From Clostridia bacterium (lineage in GTDB: Bacteria > Bacillota > Clostridia > Christensenellales > Borkfalkiaceae), in contig JAGATP010000016.1 of assembly GCA_017621155.1 (NCBI GenBank), positions 1 through 64,000 on the forward strand: a stretch of 64,000 nucleotides of DNA, read 5' to 3'. A program made the position numbers and the translations under genes. Positions 59,208 to 64,000 of the stretch are shown piece by piece. Within the stretch, counting starts at the first letter, position 1. The number at the start of each line of letters is the position of its first letter. The notes below the pieces were generated by a model. That model ran no database searches. It had not been told where the DNA came from and saw nothing but the letters and a program-made list of their open reading frames with translations.

Positions 59208-60611
59208 ATGGAACAGAGCAAAGTACAATTTGAAAAAATGACGAAAACGCCCATCCCGAAGCTCATTTCGACTTTGGCGATCCCGACGATCATCAGCATG
59301 CTGGTGACTTCCGTCTATAATCTTGCCGACACTTATTTCGTCTCCCAACTCAACAACAACGGCGCGACGGGGGCTGTCAACGTCGTCTTCTCCCTGATGG
59401 CGCTTATTCAGGCGTTCTCGTTTACCATCGGCATGGGCGCGGGAACTTGGATTTCCCGCCTGCTAGGCAGGAGTGAAAACGAGCGGGCAAATTCGATCGG
59501 GTCTTCCGCTCTTTTGATGGCGCTCGTTCTCGGCGGCTTGATTGCGCTGTTCGGAAAACTGTTCATCGGTGAGCTTATGACCTTTTTGGGTGCGGATGCG
59601 GAAATCATGCCCTATGCAAAGGCATACGGGGATTACATTCTCTATGCAGCACCCGTCATGGCGGCTTCCTTCGTGCTCAACAATCTTTTGCGCTCGGAGG
59701 GGAAAGCCCGCTTTTCCATGATCGGCATCGGAATCGGAGGTATTTTAAACATCGCGCTCGACCCCGTCTTTATCTTCGATTGGGGTTTGAATTTGGGAAC
59801 TGCGGGTGCGGCAATGGCGACGGGTATCAGTCAATGCGTCGGATTTCTGATTCTTTTGACCCCGTACCTTCTGAAAAAGACGAACGTTCGGCTCTCCGTT
59901 CGTCGCCTTTCTAAAAGGGGAACGGACTATCTCCGCATCGTGCGGAACGGACTTCCTTCCTTTGTCCGTCAGAGCTTTTCCAGCATTGCCGGGATTTTGC
60001 TCAATCATATGGCGGCAATGTTTCACGGCGACTATTCCATTGCCGCGGTCATTGCGGCGATGGGGATTGTCACCAAGATTTTCATGGTCGTATTTTCCGT
60101 CATCATCGGATTCGGACAGGGCTTTCAGCCCGTCATCGGCTACAATTACGGCGCAAAGCTCTTTCGACGGGTCAAGCAGTCCTTCGTCTTTACCTTGCTC
60201 ACCATGACCGTTCTCATTCTCGTCTTTTCCATCGTCGGCTTCTTTGCCGCGCCCAACCTGATTGCGCTCTTCGGAAAGGACGGTGCGGACGAGAGCGTCG
60301 CCGAAATTGCCGTCTTTGCCTTTCGGGCGCAGTGCGTCGCCATGCCGCTCATGCCCCTCGGCACGGTGTGCAACATGACCTATCAATCCATCGGAAAATC
60401 GTGGACGGCTACGCTGTTATCCGGCTGTCGGCAGGGATTTTTCTACGTTCCCGCCATTCTCATTTTGTCCTTTGCGTTCGGTTTGACCGGACTTCAAATC
60501 GCGCAGGCGGTGGCGGACGTTTTAACTTGCCTCGTCTGCATTCCCGTGGCGTTTCTCTTTTTCAAAGAAATCAACGGCATGGAAAAATCGGAAGTATTCG
60601 AAAAGAGGTAA
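59208..60611 (+). CDS. MATE family efflux transporter
   Basis: 467 residues with about 12 membrane helices in two related halves, starting with the family pattern PIPKLISTLAIPTIISMLVTS. These antiporters export drugs or metabolites using sodium or protons. The gene is 6 nt after luxS and 4 nt before a YitT-family gene, so it is probably co-transcribed from the luxS promoter. The substrate is unknown. Confidence 0.93.
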   Translation: MEQSKVQFEKMTKTPIPKLISTLAIPTIISMLVTSVYNLADTYFVSQLNNNGATGAVNVVFSLMALIQAFSFTIGMGAGTWISRLLGRSENERANSIGSSALLMALVLGGLIALFGKLFIGELMTFLGADAEIMPYAKAYGDYILYAAPVMAASFVLNNLLRSEGKARFSMIGIGIGGILNIALDPVFIFDWGLNLGTAGAAMATGISQCVGFLILLTPYLLKKTNVRLSVRRLSKRGTDYLRIVRNGLPSFVRQSFSSIAGILLNHMAAMFHGDYSIAAVIAAMGIVTKIFMVVFSVIIGFGQGFQPVIGYNYGAKLFRRVKQSFVFTLLTMTVLILVFSIVGFFAAPNLIALFGKDGADESVAEIAVFAFRAQCVAMPLMPLGTVCNMTYQSIGKSWTATLLSGCRQGFFYVPAILILSFAFGLTGLQIAQAVADVLTCLVCIPVAFLFFKEINGMEKSEVFEKR

Positions 60612-60615
60612 TTGG

Positions 60616-61548
60616 GTGGAAAATCGTTCGAGGAAAAAGTTTTTATCTGTGGTAAAGGATCTTCTTTGCATCGTCTTAGGCAATGCGGCTACGGCGGCGG
60701 GAGCGGCTCTCTTCGTCGTCCCCAACGGATTGGTCGTCGGCGGCACGACGGGAATCGGCGTCTTTGTCAGGCATTTTTTTCCGGACGTTTCGATTTCTAT
60801 GATCGTCCTCATTCTCAACATCGTGCTGTTTACCCTTGGCTTTCTCTTTCTCGGCAAAAACTTCGCCTTAAAGACGCTGCTCGGAACGCTCCTTTATCCC
60901 GGTTTTATGTTTGTCTTTGAAAGGATTATCGGGGAGGGAAAGGTAGTGGAAGATCCCATGCTTGCAACCCTCTGCGGGGGCGTCCTGGTCGGTGTCGGGA
61001 TCGGCTCGGTGTTCCGCGTCGGCTCCTCGACGGGCGGTATGGACATTCCTCCGCTGATTTTGCAAAAATTCTTTCATCTTCCCGCCTCGATCGGCGTTTG
61101 GATCTTCGACTTTATCGTCATTTTGATGCAGTGTTTCGTCTGTAAGTTTGAAATGGTCTTGTACGGCGTCATTATGGCTGCGGTTTATTCCATCATCATC
61201 GAAAAGGTATCTCTCATCGGTCAGAAAAAGATGCAGGTCAAAATCGTCAGCGAAAAATATCGCGAGATTCACGCCCTTCTCATCGGTAAGCTCGACCACG
61301 GCGTCACGCTGTTGCACGGCAAGACGGGCTGGCTCTGCATCGAGTCGGACGTGATCTTGTCCGTCGTCCCCGCGAGGGACGTCAACCATCTGACCGAGGA
61401 AGTACAGAAAATCGACCCCAACGCCTTTATCACGATCAGCACGGTCTCCGAGGTAAAGGGAAGGGGATTTACCTCCGAGCGGGTGCATCTTCCCAAAAAA
61501 GAATCGTCGGATGAGACGATAAGTTCAAATACGAAATCAGAACAATAA
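60616..61548 (+). CDS. YitT family membrane protein (DUF161/DUF2179)
   Basis: 310 residues with a GTG start behind GAGG. Five or six hydrophobic helices (motifs GNAATAAGAALFVVPNGLVVGG and GSVFRVGSSTGGMD) are followed by a cytoplasmic DUF2179 domain (about 210-290). The family is common in Firmicutes. Transport of small molecules is suspected, but the role is not established. Confidence 0.9.
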   Translation: MENRSRKKFLSVVKDLLCIVLGNAATAAGAALFVVPNGLVVGGTTGIGVFVRHFFPDVSISMIVLILNIVLFTLGFLFLGKNFALKTLLGTLLYPGFMFVFERIIGEGKVVEDPMLATLCGGVLVGVGIGSVFRVGSSTGGMDIPPLILQKFFHLPASIGVWIFDFIVILMQCFVCKFEMVLYGVIMAAVYSIIIEKVSLIGQKKMQVKIVSEKYREIHALLIGKLDHGVTLLHGKTGWLCIESDVILSVVPARDVNHLTEEVQKIDPNAFITISTVSEVKGRGFTSERVHLPKKESSDETISSNTKSEQ

Positions 61549-61557
61549 GGAGAACAT

Positions 61558-62388
61558 ATGAGCAAGGCAGATCAAATTTTCATCGAAAACTGTAAGGAAA
61601 TTTTAGCTCACGGCGTTTGGGATACCGATCGGGAAGTCCGCCCCAAGTGGGAGGACGGCGCGCCGGCGCACACCGTAAAAAAGTTCGGCATTGTCAATCG
61701 CTACGACCTTCGGGAGGAATTTCCCGCGCTCACCATTCGGCGCCTTGCCTTTAAGTCGTGTCTCGACGAGCTCCTTTGGATCTGGCAGAAAAAGAGCAAC
61801 AACGTGCACGATCTGTCCTCTCATATTTGGGACGCATGGGCAGACGAGAGCGGTTCGATCGGAAAAGCTTACGGCTATCAGCTCGCGCAAAAACACGTTT
61901 ACAAGGAAGGGGAGTTCGATCAGGTCGACAGGGTGCTCTTCGACCTCAAACACAACCCCGCGAGCCGCAGAATATTGACCAATTTGTATAACTTTCAGGA
62001 TCTTCACGAGATGCACCTCTATCCGTGTGCCTACTCGATGACTTTTAACGTATCGGGCAACGTCTTAAACGGCATTCTCAATCAGCGCTCGAACGATATG
62101 CTTGCGGCAAATAATTGGAACGTGGCGCAGTATGCCCTCCTTCTAAAGATGTTTGCGCAGGTTTCGGGGCTTGTGGCAGGCGAGCTCGTCCACGTGATCG
62201 CCGACGCGCACATTTACGATCGGCACGTCCCCATCATCGAGAAGATCATTTCCAACCCGACTTACGACGCGCCGACCCTTGTCATGAACGGGGAAATTAC
62301 CGATTTCTACGCCTTCCGCAAGGAAGATTTCAAGCTGGAAAACTACGCTTATACCCCGTTGGATGAAAAATTCCCCGTTGCGATTTGA
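61558..62388 (+). CDS. thyA: Thymidylate synthase
   Basis: 276 residues. Makes dTMP from dUMP using methylene-tetrahydrofolate. The catalytic cysteine is Cys157 in LYPCAYSMTF; the folate/dUMP-binding segment RSNDMLAANNWN also fits. AAGGAG precedes the ATG. folA begins 4 nt downstream, the common functional pairing that regenerates tetrahydrofolate. Confidence 0.96.
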   Translation: MSKADQIFIENCKEILAHGVWDTDREVRPKWEDGAPAHTVKKFGIVNRYDLREEFPALTIRRLAFKSCLDELLWIWQKKSNNVHDLSSHIWDAWADESGSIGKAYGYQLAQKHVYKEGEFDQVDRVLFDLKHNPASRRILTNLYNFQDLHEMHLYPCAYSMTFNVSGNVLNGILNQRSNDMLAANNWNVAQYALLLKMFAQVSGLVAGELVHVIADAHIYDRHVPIIEKIISNPTYDAPTLVMNGEITDFYAFRKEDFKLENYAYTPLDEKFPVAI

Positions 62389-62391
62389 GCC

Positions 62392-62880
62392 ATGAAAGCG
62401 ATTTTACACGTAGACAACAAGTGGGGGATCGGAAGAGACAATAAGCTCATGTTCCGACTTCCCGCCGATATGAAGTTTTTTCGGGAAACCACCACGGGCG
62501 GCGTCGTCGTCATGGGCGGCAATACCTTTCGTTCTTTCCCGAACGGCGCACTCAAAAACAGGGTAAACGTCGTGTTGACTTCTATGGAGGGAGACGGGTC
62601 TTTTCTCGCCGTCCATTCCATGGACGAGCTCAAAAAAGCGATCTCTTCCTACGATCCCGATCATGTTTTCCTGATCGGCGGCGCTTCGCTTTATCGCGCG
62701 CTTTTCCCGCTCTGCTCGGAAATTCTCGTCACCAAAGTGGACGCCGACGGCGGTGCGGATGCGTTTGTCGAGGACTTAGACAAATCCTCCCTCTTTCGTT
62801 TGACGGAGGAGAGCGAGCCCGTCGAAACGAACGGTTATCGCATTCGCTTCTGCAAGTACGTCAACTGCAATTTTCTGTAA
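62392..62880 (+). CDS. folA: Dihydrofolate reductase
   Basis: 162 residues. Reduces the dihydrofolate released by ThyA. Recognisable features: DNKWGIGRDNKLMFRLPADM, VVMGGNTFRS, and FLIGGASLYRALFP. Coupled to thyA by a 3-nt gap. Confidence 0.95.
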   Translation: MKAILHVDNKWGIGRDNKLMFRLPADMKFFRETTTGGVVVMGGNTFRSFPNGALKNRVNVVLTSMEGDGSFLAVHSMDELKKAISSYDPDHVFLIGGASLYRALFPLCSEILVTKVDADGGADAFVEDLDKSSLFRLTEESEPVETNGYRIRFCKYVNCNFL

Positions 62881-62888
62881 ATTTTTTG

Positions 62889-62918
62889 CCGATTATTTTT
62901 GGATGATCGGTGTTTTTT
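62889..62918 (+). terminator. folA terminator
   Basis: CCGATTAT (62889-62896) pairs with ATGATCGG (62903-62910), followed by TGTTTTTTT. Confidence 0.85.
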
Positions 62919-62920
62919 TG

Positions 62921-62949
62921 TTGTCATATCGGGAAAAAAGGTATAAAAT
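62921..62949 (+). promoter_or_regulatory. bipA promoter
   Basis: TTGTCA (62921-62926), 17-bp spacer, TAAAAT (62944-62949). Confidence 0.7.
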
Positions 62950-62992
62950 AGAACGGATAATCGAGAAGAAAATTTTTTGGAGAATAGATACA

Positions 62993-64000
62993 GTGATCAG
63001 AAACGATTTGAGAAACGTGGCGATCATCGCGCACGTAGACCACGGCAAGACGACTTTGGTCGATCAGCTTTTGAAGCAGTCGGGAACATTCCGCGACAAT
63101 CAGGTGGTAGAAGACAGAGTCATGGACTCGAACGATCTGGAGCGCGAGAGGGGAATTACCATTCTCGCAAAGAACACCAGCGTTCACTATAACGGCGTTA
63201 AAATCAACATCATCGACACGCCGGGACACGCCGATTTCGGAGGAGAGGTCGAGCGCGTCCTCCTCATGGTCAGCGGCGTTCTCATTCTCGTCGATGCCGC
63301 CGAAGGGCCGATGCCGCAGACGAGATTCGTCATGCAGAAGGCGCTCGAGCTCAACCATAAGCTGATTATCGTCATCAATAAGGTAGACCGTCCCGACGCC
63401 CGCATTCACGAGGTAATCGACGAGGTATTGGAGCTTTTGATGGATCTCAACGCGAGCGACGAACAGCTCGAAAGCCCGTTTGTCTATTGTTCGGGCAGAA
63501 CGGGTACGGCTTCGCTCGATCCGGACAAGCAGGGGACGGATTTAAAGCCCCTGTTTGATACCATTTTGCAGCACATTCCGCCCATGGAGGTGGACGAGAC
63601 CGCACCCGGACAGATGCTCGTTTCCTCTATCGACTACAACGAATACGTGGGAAGAATGGGCATCGGCAAAATTGAACGCGGTACGCTGAAGGTCGGAGAA
63701 GATGTGACGGTTTGCAATTACAACCACCCCGACGTCCACCTTCGCGGAAAAATCGTCAATCTCTATCAGATCGAAGGATTGAACAAGGTCAACTGCGAAA
63801 CGGCGCAAGCGGGCGACATCGTCTGTTTTTCGGGACTCGAAAAAATCAACATCGGCGATACCCTCTGCGAGAGCGCCGTCGTCGAGCCCATTCGATTTGC
63901 CAAGATTTCCGAGCCGACCGTAGAGATGATTTTTTCCGTAAACGACAGCCCCTTTGCGGGAAAAGAGGGCAAGTTCGTCACGACCAGACACCTGCACGAC
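62993..64000 (+). CDS. typA: Ribosome-associated GTPase BipA/TypA (partial, runs off the window)
   Basis: The visible 336 residues cover the GTPase domain and part of the second domain of a protein of roughly 600. G-motifs: [10 protein letters not shown] (G1), RGITI (G2), [11 protein letters not shown] (G3), NKVDRPDAR (G4). The Asp-rich loop and the switch order place it in the BipA group of translational GTPases, which assist 50S assembly and stress responses. The start is a GTG at 62993 preceded by TTGGAG at a somewhat long spacing of about 10 nt. No stop codon occurs before the window ends. Confidence 0.95.
   Translation, partial: MIRNDLRNVAIIAHVDHGKTTLVDQLLKQSGTFRDNQVVEDRVMDSNDLERERGITILAKNTSVHYNGVKINIIDTPGHADFGGEVERVLLMVSGVLILVDAAEGPMPQTRFVMQKALELNHKLIIVINKVDRPDARIHEVIDEVLELLMDLNASDEQLESPFVYCSGRTGTASLDPDKQGTDLKPLFDTILQHIPPMEVDETAPGQMLVSSIDYNEYVGRMGIGKIERGTLKVGEDVTVCNYNHPDVHLRGKIVNLYQIEGLNKVNCETAQAGDIVCFSGLEKINIGDTLCESAVVEPIRFAKISEPTVEMIFSVNDSPFAGKEGKFVTTRHLHD

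Overview
The window looks like a chromosomal segment of a low-to-moderate GC Bacillota, most likely an uncultured Clostridia-type gut lineage (inference). Supporting markers are HPr kinase, WhiA, MutS2, YlxY- and YtxC-like sporulation-associated proteins, a threonine T-box before thrS, infC starting at AUU behind a terminator-type leader, and the orders murB-whiA-dnaE and thrS-infC-rpmI-rplT. There is no complete mobile element, CRISPR array or prophage, and one tRNA (Thr, GGU).

Left part (1-33041): a membrane-anchored, circularly permuted GH3 glycosidase with a small membrane partner, then core genes: ArsR-type regulator, uvrC, HAD phosphatase, hprK, U32 peptidase-like protein, mutS2, YlxY-type deacetylase, M16 peptidase, a DNA-deoxyinosine-type glycosylase, AlkD-like protein, acpP, leuS (minus strand), ytxC-like gene, T-box/thrS, infC-rpmI-rplT, an RNA methyltransferase, yebC, proA, an orphan solute-binding-like protein, murB, whiA and a dnaE enlarged by an insertion.

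Central block (about 33.1-56.3 kb): a 23-kb cluster lying between dnaE and pfkA, which are commonly neighbours in Clostridia. It is bounded by 113-bp direct repeats (33121-33233 and 56201-56313, six mismatches); the right copy carries the pfkA promoter. Inside are two more GH3 enzymes anchored at both ends, a polytopic membrane protein, two tandem pairs of a small membrane protein plus an MBOAT O-acyltransferase, an acyl-AMP ligase, four SGNH-fold surface proteins of two architectures (with BspA-like leucine-rich and InlB-type repeats), a lipoprotein, and an AgrC-like histidine kinase with a LytTR response regulator. Six promoters in the block share 11-bp direct repeats (consensus close to CCGTTYGTTGC) at a 20-22-bp period, the last copy starting 17-18 bp upstream of the -35 element. 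This is the geometry expected of LytTR regulators and suggests one local regulon. The gene set resembles the Dlt (D-alanylation) and alginate O-acetylation logic: activate an acyl group, move it through the membrane with an MBOAT protein, transfer it outside with SGNH enzymes. It probably modifies a surface glycan or other envelope polymer that the GH3 enzymes trim. The acyl group and acceptor cannot be read from sequence.

Right part (56314-64000): pfkA, a PfkB-family sugar-phosphate kinase, tRNA-Thr, luxS, a MATE exporter, a YitT-family membrane protein, thyA, folA and the first half of bipA/typA, which runs off the window.
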